Shown: positions 1 to 9,243 of the stretch, one piece after another | Numbering within the stretch: the first letter of the stretch is position 1 | Layout: each line of letters starts with the position of its first letter | Assembly (NCBI RefSeq): GCF_963668665.1 | Contig: NZ_OY764902.1 | Span: 842,001-906,000 of the forward strand | DNA length: 64,000 nt | Origin: an uncultured Anaeromusa sp. | Lineage (GTDB): Bacteria > Bacillota > Negativicutes > Anaeromusales > Anaeromusaceae | Reading direction: 5' to 3' | Program-made: the position numbers and the translations under genes | The notes under the pieces: generated by a model | Database searches by the model: none | What the model was told of the DNA's origin: nothing | What the model saw: the letters and a program-made list of their open reading frames with translations, nothing else

Positions 1-606
1 CCTCACCGCTTCTTTGGCTTTCCAACCTTGGTTGGCATCCAGGCGCAGCTGAATATCGCTCCCCACAGCTTGACGAATGGCTTGGACCCGCTTCAAATCC
101 AGCGCCGCATCGGTACCTACCTTGATTTTCAGTTCTCGATATCCTGCGGCAACGGCAGCCAGCGAGTCTTCCACCATCTCTTCCGGCGCATTAACGCTGA
201 TTGTCAGATCCGTCTGCAGGCTTTGACGATATCCTCCTAGAAAACGCTGCAGCGGCATGCCATAACGTTTGCAGAACAAATCATGCACAGCGATGTCCAT
301 AGCGGCTTTCGCCGAATAGTTATGATGCAGCGCGCCTTGAATGGTCGTCATAATTCCTTCGAGATTCTCTACATCCATACCCATCAATTTAGGAGCCAAT
401 ACTTCCTGAATAGCCGCCGCAACCGACTGTTGGCCGTCTCCGGTGATTACCAGCGTCGGCGGCGCATTGCCAAAGCCAACTTCGCCAGTATCCGCTACAA
501 CCTGCACGATAATATCCTCGGCAAAAAACACTTCTCGCAAAGCGGTTTTAAAAGGCTTTTTTAAAGGAATACGCACTTTTCCTAAACGAATGTGTTGAAT
601 TTTCAA
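1..606 (-). CDS. Dipeptide (L-Ala-D/L-Glu) epimerase, enolase superfamily, C-terminus cut by window edge
   Basis: The first 202 codons are present and the frame is open to base 1. The start is TTG at 606, chosen because AGGAGG stands nine bases upstream. Enzymes of this family epimerise L-Ala-D-Glu from peptidoglycan recycling or related dipeptides in the cytoplasm. The N-terminal capping domain (residues 1-120) is followed by the start of the barrel. That part carries the catalytic KxK motif (K160, K162 in KIKVG) and the first metal ligand D190 in LDANQGW, positions that agree with YkfB-type epimerases. The remaining metal ligands lie outside the window. It follows ilvA on the same strand but is separated from it by a strong terminator, so it probably has its own promoter. 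Family assignment is firm; the exact dipeptide substrate is not. Confidence 0.85.
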   Translation of the reverse strand, partial: MKIQHIRLGKVRIPLKKPFKTALREVFFAEDIIVQVVADTGEVGFGNAPPTLVITGDGQQSVAAAIQEVLAPKLMGMDVENLEGIMTTIQGALHHNYSAKAAMDIAVHDLFCKRYGMPLQRFLGGYRQSLQTDLTISVNAPEEMVEDSLAAVAAGYRELKIKVGTDAALDLKRVQAIRQAVGSDIQLRLDANQGWKAKEAVR

Positions 607-624
607 TTTTATATCCTCCTTAAA

Positions 625-663
625 AAGCCGGCAAGTTCTCTTTTGACGAGTACTTGCCGGCTT
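625..663 (-). terminator. Rho-independent terminator after ilvA
   Basis: A perfect 12-bp stem (AAGCCGGCAAGT paired with ACTTGCCGGCTT) encloses a 15-base loop and is followed on the minus strand by a T run. It begins four bases past the ilvA stop codon and ends before the epimerase ribosome site. It is nearly symmetrical, with A/T tracts on both sides, so it could act in both directions. Confidence 0.85.
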
Positions 664-666
664 TTT

Positions 667-1899
667 TCAATCCCGCTCTACTTCATAACCCCGTGCGGTT
701 AAATCTTCCAAAATACTTTGGCAGTGCGCTTCATCTCTTGTTTCTAAGCTGATCTCCACCACCGCTTGTCCTAAAGGCAGACAGCGCTCGGCACGATCAT
801 GAAATACCTGCATGACATTACCATGCAGCTGCGCAATGCGATCCAGCAAACGGCTCAGCTCTCCTGGCCGATCAGCAATACGAGTCAAAATTTTCACTCG
901 CCTTCCCGACTTAACGAGACCATGCTCAATGATCTGAGAAATAAAGTTCACATCAATATTGCCGCCGGAAAGGACAGCAGCAACCTTGCCTTTGCAGGAC
1001 AGCTTCTGAAACAGCAGCGCGGCTAACGAAGTGGCCCCGGCGCCTTCCACCATCAACTTGGAGCGCTCCAGCAACAGTAAAATTGTTTCCGCAATCTCTT
1101 CGTCTTCTACGATAACCACATCGTCTACATACTTTTGAACAATATCATAGGTTAAATCGCCTGGCTGCTTCACGGCAATACCGTCAGCAATAGTTACAGC
1201 ACAATCGGTAGTCTGATAGCAGCCGGCCCTTTTCGACAAATGCATAGCCGGCGCGCCAGCGGCCTGGACGCCATACACCTTGACATGAGGCGCCACCTGC
1301 TTCACGGCCAGGGCGATGCCGGAAATAAGCCCGCCGCCGCCCACAGGCACCACAATAGCCTCCAAGTCCTGCAAATCCTCCAGGATTTCCAGACCGATCG
1401 TGCCCTGCCCAGCCATCACGCAAGGATCATTGAACGCATGCACAAATACCAGCCCGCGCTCTCTCTGCAGGCGGCAAGCATGCTCATAGGATTCGTCATA
1501 GGTGGCTCCAGCCAACACGACTTCCGCGCCATAGCCTTTAGTCGCTACCACTTTTGCTAATGGTGCATGCTCCGGCATGACAATGACTGATGGAATACCG
1601 GCCTGAGCCGCCGCATAGGCTACCCCCTGCGCATGATTGCCGGCGGAAGCCGCAATCACGCCGCAAGCGCGTTCCTCTGGAGTGAGAGTCTGAATTTTAT
1701 TATAAGCGCCGCGAATTTTAAAAGAGCCCGTTTTCTGGAGGTTTTCCAGTTTCAAATACGTTTCGCAGCCTGTAATGGAACTGAAAGTATGACTATGGTC
1801 CAGCAATGTCCGGTGAATGACGCCTTTAAGACGTCTGGCAGCCGTATAGACTTCCGGCAGCGTCAACACCGCTTTTCTTTCTTCAAGGCTTCCGCTCAT
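667..1899 (-). CDS. ilvA: Threonine ammonia-lyase with C-terminal ACT domain
   Basis: This PLP enzyme of 410 residues converts threonine to 2-oxobutanoate and ammonia, the first step toward isoleucine or threonine catabolism. The PLP lysine is K61 in GSFKIRG, the substrate loop SAGNH is at 85-89, and the glycine-rich phosphate loop PVGGGGLISG is near 185. A single ACT domain occupies about 330-405 and probably mediates allosteric control by an amino acid. The length and single ACT domain resemble the short TdcB/IlvA form rather than the long E. coli biosynthetic enzyme. Its ATG overlaps the ridA stop (ATGA), so the two are translationally coupled. The coupling makes sense because RidA hydrolyses the reactive enamine this enzyme releases. 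Confidence 0.93.
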   Translation of the reverse strand: MSGSLEERKAVLTLPEVYTAARRLKGVIHRTLLDHSHTFSSITGCETYLKLENLQKTGSFKIRGAYNKIQTLTPEERACGVIAASAGNHAQGVAYAAAQAGIPSVIVMPEHAPLAKVVATKGYGAEVVLAGATYDESYEHACRLQRERGLVFVHAFNDPCVMAGQGTIGLEILEDLQDLEAIVVPVGGGGLISGIALAVKQVAPHVKVYGVQAAGAPAMHLSKRAGCYQTTDCAVTIADGIAVKQPGDLTYDIVQKYVDDVVIVEDEEIAETILLLLERSKLMVEGAGATSLAALLFQKLSCKGKVAAVLSGGNIDVNFISQIIEHGLVKSGRRVKILTRIADRPGELSRLLDRIAQLHGNVMQVFHDRAERCLPLGQAVVEISLETRDEAHCQSILEDLTARGYEVERD

Positions 1900-2279
1900 G
1901 GCTTCACAAAAGCAATCGCTTCAATTTCTACCAGCACATCTTTCGGCAGCCGCGCTATTTCCACGCAGGAACGAGCTGGAGCTTCGCTGGCAAATACTTT
2001 AGCATACTCTTCATTAAAAGCTTGAAAATCCTGAAGGTCCTTTAAAAACACCGTCGTCTTAACAACCGCTTGCACCGTAGTTCCCGCTTCCGCTAAAACA
2101 GCCTGTATATTCTTCAAAACTTGGCGGGCCTGTGTTCGCACATCGGTTCCCGCAACTTCGCCTGTTGCCGGGTCCACCGGAATCTGTCCAGACAAAAACA
2201 GCCACTCTCCGGCGCGAATTGCCTGAGAATAGGGTCCAATCGCCGCGGGCGCTTGTGAGGTAAATACAACTTGTTTCAT
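1896..2279 (-). CDS. ridA: RidA/YjgF family enamine/imine deaminase
   Basis: The product has 127 residues and is a cytosolic trimer-forming protein of the RidA family. RidA proteins hydrolyse 2-aminoacrylate and 2-aminocrotonate, the toxic intermediates of PLP lyases, to keto acids plus ammonia. The start at MKQVVF is preferred over an ATG six codons upstream because AAAGGCGG lies just before it. Conserved features include the N-terminal GPYSQAI segment, FLSGQIP, and ARSCVEIARLP near residue 100, whose arginine binds substrate carboxylate. It is the first gene of a two-gene operon with ilvA, with a 4-bp overlap, which strongly supports the enamine-clearing role. Confidence 0.92.
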   Translation of the reverse strand: MKQVVFTSQAPAAIGPYSQAIRAGEWLFLSGQIPVDPATGEVAGTDVRTQARQVLKNIQAVLAEAGTTVQAVVKTTVFLKDLQDFQAFNEEYAKVFASEAPARSCVEIARLPKDVLVEIEAIAFVKP

Positions 2280-2390
2280 AAGAAAACCGCCTTTCATGCA
2301 CTATTTTAGAGAATGAGATTGAGCAAGAGTAAAGAGAGTAGAGGGAGTAGATGGAGGGCTCGAATGAGGGTTACGGCAAACTAGTAAAAA

Positions 2391-2412
2391 AACCTCCCCT
2401 ATTGGGGAGGTT
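2391..2412 (-). terminator. Rho-independent terminator after sepF
   Basis: AACCTCCCC and GGGGAGGTT form a 9-bp stem with a 4-base loop, followed on the minus strand by a run of seven T residues. It lies 14 bases beyond the sepF stop. The 90 bases between it and ridA are purine-rich on the plus strand and must carry the ridA-ilvA promoter, but no good -35/-10 pair was found. Confidence 0.85.
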
Positions 2413-2425
2413 TCGTACCCGTTTT

Positions 2426-2845
2426 TTAAGCGTGTTTGCCATAAGCAGGAACGGAATATCCGCCAAAAAGCTGCTTTTCAATCTCAACTTGCTGCGGTGC
2501 ATAAATGATGAGACGCTCTTCTACCACAAGAGAGCCCGCCTCGCATACAGCGCAGACGCCTTCCAGAAAATCAGCCATAGAACGCTGTTCCTCAGCGGTT
2601 AAGCAAGAAAAATTAACAATTAAGCCTTTACCCTGCAATAAGAGATCTGCATAGGAACAGACATTTTCGTAGGCCCGCGGGACTACGACGGTGATGGAAA
2701 ACTCTTCCCCCCGTCTGGCAGCGCCTTCATGCACGGTCAGTTGAGGCGGATTTTTGCTTTGCCGCACAGGTGCTGCAGCAATTTCTTCCTCTTCCTCCAA
2801 AGGCATTAAAAAATTGGTCAGCTTTTCCATTAAGCTTGCCGCCAT
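2426..2845 (-). CDS. sepF: Cell division protein SepF
   Basis: The protein has 139 residues and is a cytoplasmic FtsZ-binding division factor typical of Bacillota, Actinobacteria and cyanobacteria. SepF forms rings that bundle FtsZ filaments and tethers them to the membrane through an N-terminal amphipathic helix. Here the N-terminus (about 1-14, MAASLMEKLTNFLM) fits such a helix. It is followed by an acidic, proline-containing linker and the SepF core from about 50 to 125, with VVVPRAYE, ADLLLQGKGLIVNFS and a terminal GGYSVPAYG segment. AAAGGAGG eight bases before the ATG fixes the start. It lies 86 bases downstream of typA and ends at a terminator. Confidence 0.88.
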   Translation of the reverse strand: MAASLMEKLTNFLMPLEEEEEIAAAPVRQSKNPPQLTVHEGAARRGEEFSITVVVPRAYENVCSYADLLLQGKGLIVNFSCLTAEEQRSMADFLEGVCAVCEAGSLVVEERLIIYAPQQVEIEKQLFGGYSVPAYGKHA

Positions 2846-2931
2846 GGGGCATTCCTCCTTTTGCAGATACTGTCACTTCTTTATGCTAATTCGAGCCAAA
2901 TTCCGCAATTCCTGCAGGCGTCAGAAAATTT

Positions 2932-4737
2932 TTATCCTTTTTTCGACCGCGCCCGCGCCGAGCGATCCAAGATAGACTTACGCAAACGAATGCTTTTAGG
3001 CGTAACTTCTACTAACTCGTCATCGTTAATATACTCCAGCGCCTGCTCCAGACTGTGAATGCGGGGCGAAGTCAGACGAATAGCTTCATCAGCCGAGCTG
3101 GAACGCATATTGGTTACATGCTTTTTCTTGCAGGGATTCACATCCATATCCTGCTCCCGGGCATTCTCGCCGACAATCTGACCCGTATAGACTTCTTGTC
3201 CAGGAACGATGAACATGACGCCGCGATCCTGCACGCTGTAAATGCCGTAACCGGTGGTTTCGCCAGGTTCAAACGCCACCAGAGCGCCGCGCGTACGGCC
3301 CTGGATATCTCCTTTGTAGGGGGCGTAGCCATGGAATACATGGTTCATGATACCGTTGCCCTTCGTGCTTGTCAGCAGTTCATTACGGAAGCCAATCAAG
3401 CCGCGAGCGGGAATAACAAATTCCATGCGCAGATAACCGGAAATCTCGCCCATATTGATGAGTTCGGCTTTACGCGTGCCCAGTTTTTCCATAACCGCGC
3501 CCATAAAGTCCTGCGGCACATCTACTGTTAAAAGCTCCATTGGCTCGCAACGCTGTCCCTGGATGGTCTTATAAATAACTTCTGGCTTGCCTACGTGAAA
3601 CTCAAAACCTTCCCGACGCATAGTCTCAATGAGAATAGACAAATGCAATTCGCCGCGTCCCGATACCTTGAAGCTATCTGCACTATCAGTCTCATCTACA
3701 CGCAAGCTGACGTTGGTCTCCACTTCCCGGAAAAGACGGTCACGCAAATGACGCGAGGTAACAAAATCGCCTTCGCGTCCGGCAAAAGGACTGGTATTAA
3801 CGCTGAAGAGCATGGAAAGAGTGGGCTCGTCAATGGCAATGGTCGGCAATGCTTCCGGATTTTCCGTATCGGCGATGGTATCGCCAATATTGACGTCATC
3901 CAAACCGGTAACGGCAATAATATCGCCCATAGCCGCCTCTTCCACTTCCCGGCGTTTGAGGCCTTCATAGCCGTATAGACGGCCAATGCGCCCTTTGCGC
4001 TGGTTTTCGCCATCCAAGACCGTTACGTTCTGGCCGTTCTTGATACGTCCGCGTACAACGCGCCCGATCGCAATACGTCCTACATATTCATCATAATCCA
4101 GAGTCGTTACCATGACCTGCAAGGGGCCGTCAATCTCGCCTTTAGGCGCCGGAATGTTTTCAATAAGCAGCTTGAACAAGGGCTCCAAATTGGAACTCTC
4201 GTCCGCCATGTTCAATTTGGCGATGCCATCCCGAGCCGTAGCATAGACAACCGGGAAATCAAGCTGATCATCGTCGGCATCTAGTTCCATGAACAATTCC
4301 AAAACTTCATCTTCTACGTCATCAACGCGCTGGTCAGGACGGTCAATTTTGTTAATGACCACAATGGGCTTCAGCTTCTGTTCCAAGGCCTTGCGCAAAA
4401 CATATTTGGTCTGCGGCATAGGGCCTTCAAAAGCGTCTACCAAAAGCAACACGCCGTCCACCATGTTCAGTACGCGTTCTACTTCGCCGCCGAAATCGGC
4501 ATGGCCAGGAGTGTCTACAATGTTGATTTTTACGCCGCTATGCAGCACCGCTGTATTTTTAGACAAAATGGTAATGCCGCGTTCCCGCTCCAGATCATTG
4601 GAGTCCATGACCCGCTCCGCTACCTGCTCGTTAGTGCGAAAAACACCGCTCTGCCGCAGCATAGCATCCACCAATGTAGTTTTACCGTGGTCAACGTGAG
4701 CAATAATAGCCACGTTGCGAATATCTGTTCTTTCCAT
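2932..4737 (-). CDS. typA: Ribosome-associated GTPase TypA/BipA
   Basis: The 601-residue length is normal for this translational GTPase, which binds the ribosome like EF-G and assists 50S assembly and stress or low-temperature growth. The N-terminal G domain shows AHVDHGKTT (G1, residues 14-22), ERERGITI (switch I region), DTPGHADF (G3) and NKIDRPD (G4). EF-G-like domains II, III and V follow, with the TypA-specific C-terminal domain containing ARGLIGFR, the TKGNG segment, [10 protein letters not shown] and [10 protein letters not shown]. The C-terminus is rich in lysine and arginine. It sits 22 bases downstream of the MBL-fold gene and probably shares its transcript. Confidence 0.96.
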   Translation of the reverse strand: MERTDIRNVAIIAHVDHGKTTLVDAMLRQSGVFRTNEQVAERVMDSNDLERERGITILSKNTAVLHSGVKINIVDTPGHADFGGEVERVLNMVDGVLLLVDAFEGPMPQTKYVLRKALEQKLKPIVVINKIDRPDQRVDDVEDEVLELFMELDADDDQLDFPVVYATARDGIAKLNMADESSNLEPLFKLLIENIPAPKGEIDGPLQVMVTTLDYDEYVGRIAIGRVVRGRIKNGQNVTVLDGENQRKGRIGRLYGYEGLKRREVEEAAMGDIIAVTGLDDVNIGDTIADTENPEALPTIAIDEPTLSMLFSVNTSPFAGREGDFVTSRHLRDRLFREVETNVSLRVDETDSADSFKVSGRGELHLSILIETMRREGFEFHVGKPEVIYKTIQGQRCEPMELLTVDVPQDFMGAVMEKLGTRKAELINMGEISGYLRMEFVIPARGLIGFRNELLTSTKGNGIMNHVFHGYAPYKGDIQGRTRGALVAFEPGETTGYGIYSVQDRGVMFIVPGQEVYTGQIVGENAREQDMDVNPCKKKHVTNMRSSSADEAIRLTSPRIHSLEQALEYINDDELVEVTPKSIRLRKSILDRSARARSKKG

Positions 4738-4759
4738 AGTTCCTCCTCATAGGACGTTC

Positions 4760-6361
4760 TCAGACGTCATTAAACATTTTTTTGAAGTAAGCAGAAATTT
4801 TGCTAAGCCGCCGCAGCATTTCGTTGGCTTTGCTTGGTTGGGTCGCCACCACTTTGGCAATGCGGCGACGCATCGCCCGGTAGTCCCCCTCCATTTGATC
4901 TAAATACTCGTCCAGTTGGCGCATGGCCGGATCCAGCACCACCACGTCGGACTCGACGATTTCCCATTCGCGTCCCTTTAAAAGAGCCGCATCGGCAAAA
5001 CGGGGAATATATACAGGCCACCCCAGCTGAGACTGAATCCGCTCGCTGAAGGGCTCGGACATTTCAATTTCTCCGTGAACCAGGAAGATACAGGCAGGCT
5101 TCTCTTTAAAAGCGCTCAACCAAGTCATCATCTGTTCTTGGTCCGCATGGGCTGAAAAGCCTTCTAAATTATGAATTTGCGCCTTGACGGTAATTTCTTC
5201 GCCCATCATGCGCACCCGTTTAGCGCCATCTACTAACCGACGCCCCACGCTGCCCTGGGCCTGATAGCCCACAAAAAGCACGCTGGACTCCGGCCGCCAC
5301 AAATTGTGCTTGAGATGGTGCAAAATACGTCCGGCGTCAGCCATGCCGCTGGCGGAAATAATGATTTTCGGCTGCAAATCCTCGTTTAAAGCCTTGGACT
5401 CGTCCGCAGTATGCACAAAACGCAGCTGCGGCAGTTCTAGCAGCTTGCCGCCGCGCATAAGAGATTTTGTCTCTTCATCAAAATCCTGGATATTGTTAAA
5501 GAAAATATTCGTTGCTGAAATGGCCAATGGACTATCGATGACCACAGGAATCTCTGGAATACGCCCCGCCTTCCAAAGTTTGTAGAAGTGATACAGCAGC
5601 GTCTGGGTGCGGCCGACGGCAAAGGCCGGGATAATGATATTGCCGCCGCGTTCTACCGTTTCATTGACTATCTCTGCCAGACGGCTTTCCTTGTCGTACT
5701 GTTCGTGATTGCGGTTGCCATAGGTAGACTCGCTAATGATGTAATCCGCAGTCTCAATAATCGCCGGATCGCGAATAATCGGCTGCTCCGGCTGTCCTAG
5801 GTCACCCGTAAAGAGAAGCTTTTCCGTCTTCCCATTCTCTTCGCCCCAAATCTCCAGCACCGACGACCCCAAGATATGTCCGGCTTCTTGAAAACGCACC
5901 CGCAGACCAGGAACCGGAAGCAAATCCTCAGCGTAAGGCACAGAGCGAAATTGCTGCAGACATTGAAAAGCATCGTCCACTGTATAAAGCGGCTGGATTT
6001 CCGCCATACCCGAACGTTTTCCTTTTCTCGTCGTCAGCTCCGCATCTGATTCCTGAATATGAGCGCTGTCAGGAAGCATGATCCGACATAACTCGTTCGT
6101 CACTTTCGTGCTGTAAATAGGACCTTTAAAGCCTTCTTTGCACAATTTCGGCAATAAGCCGCTGTGATCAATGTGCGCATGAGTCAGCAGCACGCAATCA
6201 ATGCTGCCTGGTTCTACGGCAAAAGGCCTGCGGTTCAATGCCGCAATCGCCTTGCCCCCCTGGAACATGCCGCAATCCACCAAAACACGGCTATTGCCAA
6301 TTTCCAAAAGATAGCTGGAGCCGGTTACCATTCTGGCGGCTCCCAGAAACGTCAAACGCAT
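4760..6361 (-). CDS. MBL-fold beta-CASP RNA-processing hydrolase (CPSF-73/YSH1-like)
   Basis: The protein has 533 residues. The metallo-beta-lactamase motif is THAHIDHSG (about residues 60-68), with further zinc ligands in AGHILGSS and TGDLGQP. The beta-CASP insert runs from about 210 to 400 and includes ESTYGNR, the PAFAVGRTQ segment and SASGMADAGRI. The C-terminal RMMBL block contains FSAHADQEQM and LVHGE. Related bacterial and archaeal proteins are endo- or exonucleases acting on RNA in the cytoplasm; the substrate here is not evident from sequence. An extension after about 470 looks helical. Its location upstream of typA suggests one unit of RNA and translation functions, which is inference. 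Confidence 0.88.
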   Translation of the reverse strand: MRLTFLGAARMVTGSSYLLEIGNSRVLVDCGMFQGGKAIAALNRRPFAVEPGSIDCVLLTHAHIDHSGLLPKLCKEGFKGPIYSTKVTNELCRIMLPDSAHIQESDAELTTRKGKRSGMAEIQPLYTVDDAFQCLQQFRSVPYAEDLLPVPGLRVRFQEAGHILGSSVLEIWGEENGKTEKLLFTGDLGQPEQPIIRDPAIIETADYIISESTYGNRNHEQYDKESRLAEIVNETVERGGNIIIPAFAVGRTQTLLYHFYKLWKAGRIPEIPVVIDSPLAISATNIFFNNIQDFDEETKSLMRGGKLLELPQLRFVHTADESKALNEDLQPKIIISASGMADAGRILHHLKHNLWRPESSVLFVGYQAQGSVGRRLVDGAKRVRMMGEEITVKAQIHNLEGFSAHADQEQMMTWLSAFKEKPACIFLVHGEIEMSEPFSERIQSQLGWPVYIPRFADAALLKGREWEIVESDVVVLDPAMRQLDEYLDQMEGDYRAMRRRIAKVVATQPSKANEMLRRLSKISAYFKKMFNDV

Positions 6362-6508
6362 ATAAGCACGTCTCCTCTCGACCTGAGTTTCATTCTCCCA
6401 GTACTAAAACGTCGAACACAGAGCCACGTAGGTTTCGAAAACCGACATTTTTGCGCCGGCTTCGTAAGTCCCCGCCTGCTCTGTGTCATGCTTTATTTCC
6501 TGCCGCTT

Positions 6509-7432
6509 TCAAGATTCCCCAAGAATGCGCACTTCCGGCTGCAACGATACGCCAAACTGCTGCTGCACCTGCCGCTGCACCTCGGAGATCAACGCTAAGA
6601 CATCCTGCGCCGTAGCGCCGCCGGCATTGACAATAAAACCGGCATGTTTTTGCGACACTTCGGCTCCGCCCACACGCAATCCTTTCAGACCGCTTTGTTC
6701 AATCAACGTGCCGGCAAAATGTCCCGGCGGACGCTTAAAAGTACTGCCGGCGCTCGGCAGTTCCAAAGGCTGCTTGCTCTCCCGCCGCTGAGTCAGTTCC
6801 TGCATACGAGCTTCAATCTCGCTGCTCTCGCCTACTTCCAACAGCAGTTCCACTTCGCACACAATATGTCCATTGTCTTGAAAAATACTGTGCCGATAAG
6901 AAAACTCTAATTCTTCACGAGAAAACCGGCGCACTATCCCTGTAGGAGAAACGGCGGTAACCGCGTCAACCACACAACTCATCTCTCCTTGGTACGCTCC
7001 GGCATTCATAAAGACGGCGCCGCCAATGCTGCCCGGAATACCTACGGCAAATTCCATGCCACCCAAGCCCTGGGCGGCCGCAAATCCCGATACTTCACTC
7101 AAAAGCGAGCCTGCCCCGGCAAAGATACGATTGTCTTCCCGGCGCAAGGAGCTTAAAAAATCGCCTAATTTAATCACCGCGCCGCGTATGCCCCGGTCCA
7201 ATACCAGCACATTAGAGCCATTGCCCAAAATGGTAACAGGCACGTCCTGATGCGCATGCAGCACCTGCATCGCCGCCGCCAGTTCTCCCATGCTGCCAGG
7301 CTGTATGAAAATATCCGCCGGGCCGCCGATAGCAAAGGTTGTATGCTGCGACAACGGTTCTTCCGCCAATAAACGCCCCACATGAATCACACGCTGCAGT
7401 TTCTGAAATACGCTTTGCATCTGCTCTATCAT
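6509..7432 (-). CDS. murB: UDP-N-acetylenolpyruvoylglucosamine reductase
   Basis: MurB, 307 residues, is a cytosolic FAD enzyme that reduces UDP-GlcNAc-enolpyruvate to UDP-MurNAc with NADPH. The FAD-binding domain carries HTTFAIGGPAD, LGNGSNVLV and GIPGSIGGAVFMNAGAY. The YRHSIFQ segment and the catalytic serine in PSAGSTFKRP, with the late glutamate in PEVRILGE, complete the site. The length and motif spacing match the short (type II) MurB form common in Bacillota. It is monocistronic in appearance, with 106 bases separating it from the upstream TIM-barrel gene and 147 bases before the MBL gene. Confidence 0.95.
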   Translation of the reverse strand: MIEQMQSVFQKLQRVIHVGRLLAEEPLSQHTTFAIGGPADIFIQPGSMGELAAAMQVLHAHQDVPVTILGNGSNVLVLDRGIRGAVIKLGDFLSSLRREDNRIFAGAGSLLSEVSGFAAAQGLGGMEFAVGIPGSIGGAVFMNAGAYQGEMSCVVDAVTAVSPTGIVRRFSREELEFSYRHSIFQDNGHIVCEVELLLEVGESSEIEARMQELTQRRESKQPLELPSAGSTFKRPPGHFAGTLIEQSGLKGLRVGGAEVSQKHAGFIVNAGGATAQDVLALISEVQRQVQQQFGVSLQPEVRILGES

Positions 7433-7538
7433 AAACCTTTTAGCCTACTCCCTTCAAAATTCTCCCTTATTATAGCACGGCTGAGTATTTTTCGGAAAGC
7501 ATCAGGCCAGGATCGTATAACCCCGCCTTGCGCGTCCA

Positions 7539-8414
7539 CTAAAAACAATTTGCTAAGCGCTGATATTCGTCTCGCATCTGCAACGCATCCAACGCCTGCG
7601 TACCCGCAGATTCACAGATAATCCGCGGCGTGTAGCCGCCTCGCACACAACATTCTAACAAAGGTTCGTGAGGGGGCCCAAAGGAATCTGCAAATGTCCA
7701 ATGCCGTTTTTCTCCAGCGCCGGTAAACTCAATCTTGCTGAAATGAATATGCAATTGTCGGGCAGCCTCCGCTCCCAAGGCTTTTTCCACAGCCGCAAAA
7801 ACCGCTTCATATTCCTGCCTGGTATAGAAAGCGCCTCCCGCTACCGCATGCAAATGGCCAAAATCTACAGCTGGCCGCAGCCACTGCGGCGCTAAGAGGC
7901 AAAAATCAAGAACTTCCGCCAGCGTACCTAGCTGATTTTTCTTGCCCATCGTTTCCGGACACAGCCAGACACCCTCCAGCAAGCCTTCTTCGCCGCATTG
8001 CTTCAACACCTGCAGGAACGCTTTTTGCGCTCTCTCCAACGCGACAGCGCGCTCTTTCTTGCCAGCGCCGCCGATGTGAAAGACCACCCGGTCCGCTCCT
8101 AACCAATGGGCTACGCGCAATGACTTGCGAAAATGTTCCCGTGTATTATGCACTACAGTCTCATCTTCCGCCGCCAGGCTAATATAGTAAGGCGCATGAA
8201 CACTCAGCGCTACCTGATGTTCTTTAGCGGCTTCACCGATTTTGCGCGCTGTTTCTTCTTTGACCGAAGCGCCCCGGCTGCACTGATACTCATAGGCATT
8301 TAGACCCTGCGCCGCCAGCCACGCAGGCATGGCCGCACTTGCTTTGCCTCCTGCTTCATAAAAAGCGTCGGGATTACCGGCTGAACCAAACCAAGGCTGT
8401 CTTCTTGCCGTCAT
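7539..8414 (-). CDS. TIM-barrel protein, endonuclease IV / xylose-isomerase-like superfamily
   Basis: The protein has about 291 residues. The start is taken at MTARRQ because AGGTG lies five bases upstream. Endonuclease IV enzymes cleave abasic DNA with a three-zinc centre. Here the family look is given by SVHAPYYISL (about 75), VVFHIGG (about 112), LCPETMGKKNQLGT (about 150), PAVDFGHLHA (about 185), and LHIHFSKIEF (about 228). These supply His, Glu, Asp and His residues at the usual metal positions. It is more divergent than typical Nfo, so activity on DNA is inferred and a sugar isomerase-like role is possible. It is followed at once by trmL on its upstream side with a 28-base gap. Confidence 0.75.
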   Translation of the reverse strand: MTARRQPWFGSAGNPDAFYEAGGKASAAMPAWLAAQGLNAYEYQCSRGASVKEETARKIGEAAKEHQVALSVHAPYYISLAAEDETVVHNTREHFRKSLRVAHWLGADRVVFHIGGAGKKERAVALERAQKAFLQVLKQCGEEGLLEGVWLCPETMGKKNQLGTLAEVLDFCLLAPQWLRPAVDFGHLHAVAGGAFYTRQEYEAVFAAVEKALGAEAARQLHIHFSKIEFTGAGEKRHWTFADSFGPPHEPLLECCVRGGYTPRIICESAGTQALDALQMRDEYQRLANCF

Positions 8415-8442
8415 GTAGCACCTCATTTTTCTTCTTGCAGCT

Positions 8443-8901
8443 TTACTTCATCTCCGGGTAGCCAATTTGGCGCAATGCTTCATACACGACTACCGCTACT
8501 GCATTGGACAGATTCAAGGAGCGAGCGTCCGGAATCATAGGAATGCGCAGGCACTGCTCTTCCTTGCCTGCCACCACTTCCGTCGGCAAACCAGCAGTTT
8601 CCCTGCCGAATACCAACACATCCTCCGCCTCATATTGAATCGAGCTGTGCGCCTTATGCGCCTTAGTCGTATTAAAGAAGAATCGCCTCGGCTGCAGCAT
8701 TCGCTCTACCGATGCAAAATCTTCGTGGTGATGAATAGAAAGCAAGTGCCAGTAGTCCAGGCCGGCCCGTTTTAAATGACGATCATCCACGGAAAAACCG
8801 AGGGGATGCACCAGATGAAGCGTACAGCCCGTAGCTGCGCAAAGGCGCGCTATATTCCCTGTATTCCCAGGGATTTCCGGTTGGTACAAAACAATATGCA
8901 C
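8443..8901 (-). CDS. trmL: tRNA (cytidine(34)-2'-O)-methyltransferase
   Basis: TrmL, 152 residues, is a SPOUT-fold SAM-dependent enzyme that 2'-O-methylates the wobble base of tRNA-Leu. Its motifs are the N-terminal PEIPGNTGNIARLC (about 8-21), the FGRETAGLP motif (about 98) and the knot region IPMIPDARSLNLSNAV (about 119-134). The size equals that of E. coli TrmL. It is first in a short minus-strand unit with the TIM-barrel gene, and its promoter must lie in the 8,902-9,010 region, back to back with the hydrogenase maturation promoter. Confidence 0.93.
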   Translation of the reverse strand: MHIVLYQPEIPGNTGNIARLCAATGCTLHLVHPLGFSVDDRHLKRAGLDYWHLLSIHHHEDFASVERMLQPRRFFFNTTKAHKAHSSIQYEAEDVLVFGRETAGLPTEVVAGKEEQCLRIPMIPDARSLNLSNAVAVVVYEALRQIGYPEMK

Positions 8902-9011
8902 GGAAAAGACTCCTCTCCGTCAACAAACTGCCAACTATTTTTCTGCGCTGGCAGCCAGCCTCAATCCATAACTTATATATTATAGCACAAGACGAACCGC
9001 TGGGTACGTTC

Positions 9012-9041
9012 TTTACGAATTCAATCTATTCGGTGTATAAT
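9012..9041 (+). promoter_or_regulatory. Candidate sigma-A promoter for the TM1266-hydG operon
   Basis: TATAAT at 9036-9041 is a perfect -10, with TTTACG at 9012-9017 as a four-of-six -35 and an 18-base spacer. The predicted start near 9048 lies about 195 bases before the first gene, which leaves a long leader. The rest of the gap from 8,902 to 9,011 shows no other element beyond what trmL would need. Confidence 0.6.
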
Positions 9042-9053
9042 AAGAAAAAAGTA

Positions 9054-9230
9054 ATTCTGAGACAGAATGTTTAAATTTTTTTAAGCAAGCTGCCAAGGAA
9101 CATACATTTCGGTCCTGCTGTGAACGCAAGGGGGTTTTACCTGCGCGGTCGGAGAGGCTTTTTTGTTTTTCTGCGCCTCTCTCAGCTTGCGTCTGTAGGG
9201 AGGCTTTTGCATTTTTCAGCCAGGACTGCG
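9054..9230 (+). promoter_or_regulatory. Structured leader with mutually exclusive pairings upstream of TM1266-hydG
   Basis: A 15-base palindrome (ATTCTG-AGA-CAGAAT, 9054-9068) sits just inside the predicted transcript and could be an operator or a hairpin. Further on, GCAAGCTG (9085-9092) can pair with CAGCTTGC (9183-9190), while ACGCAAG (9124-9130) can pair with CTTGCGT (9186-9192). The two use overlapping 3' partners, so only one can form. GTCCTG (9112-9117) matches CAGGAC (9221-9226), close to the ribosome site at 9231. A GAGAGGC/GCCTCTC hairpin lies between. This looks like a switch-type leader, but I recognise no riboswitch class in it. Confidence 0.4.
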
Positions 9231-9243
9231 AAGGAGGGTTTAT

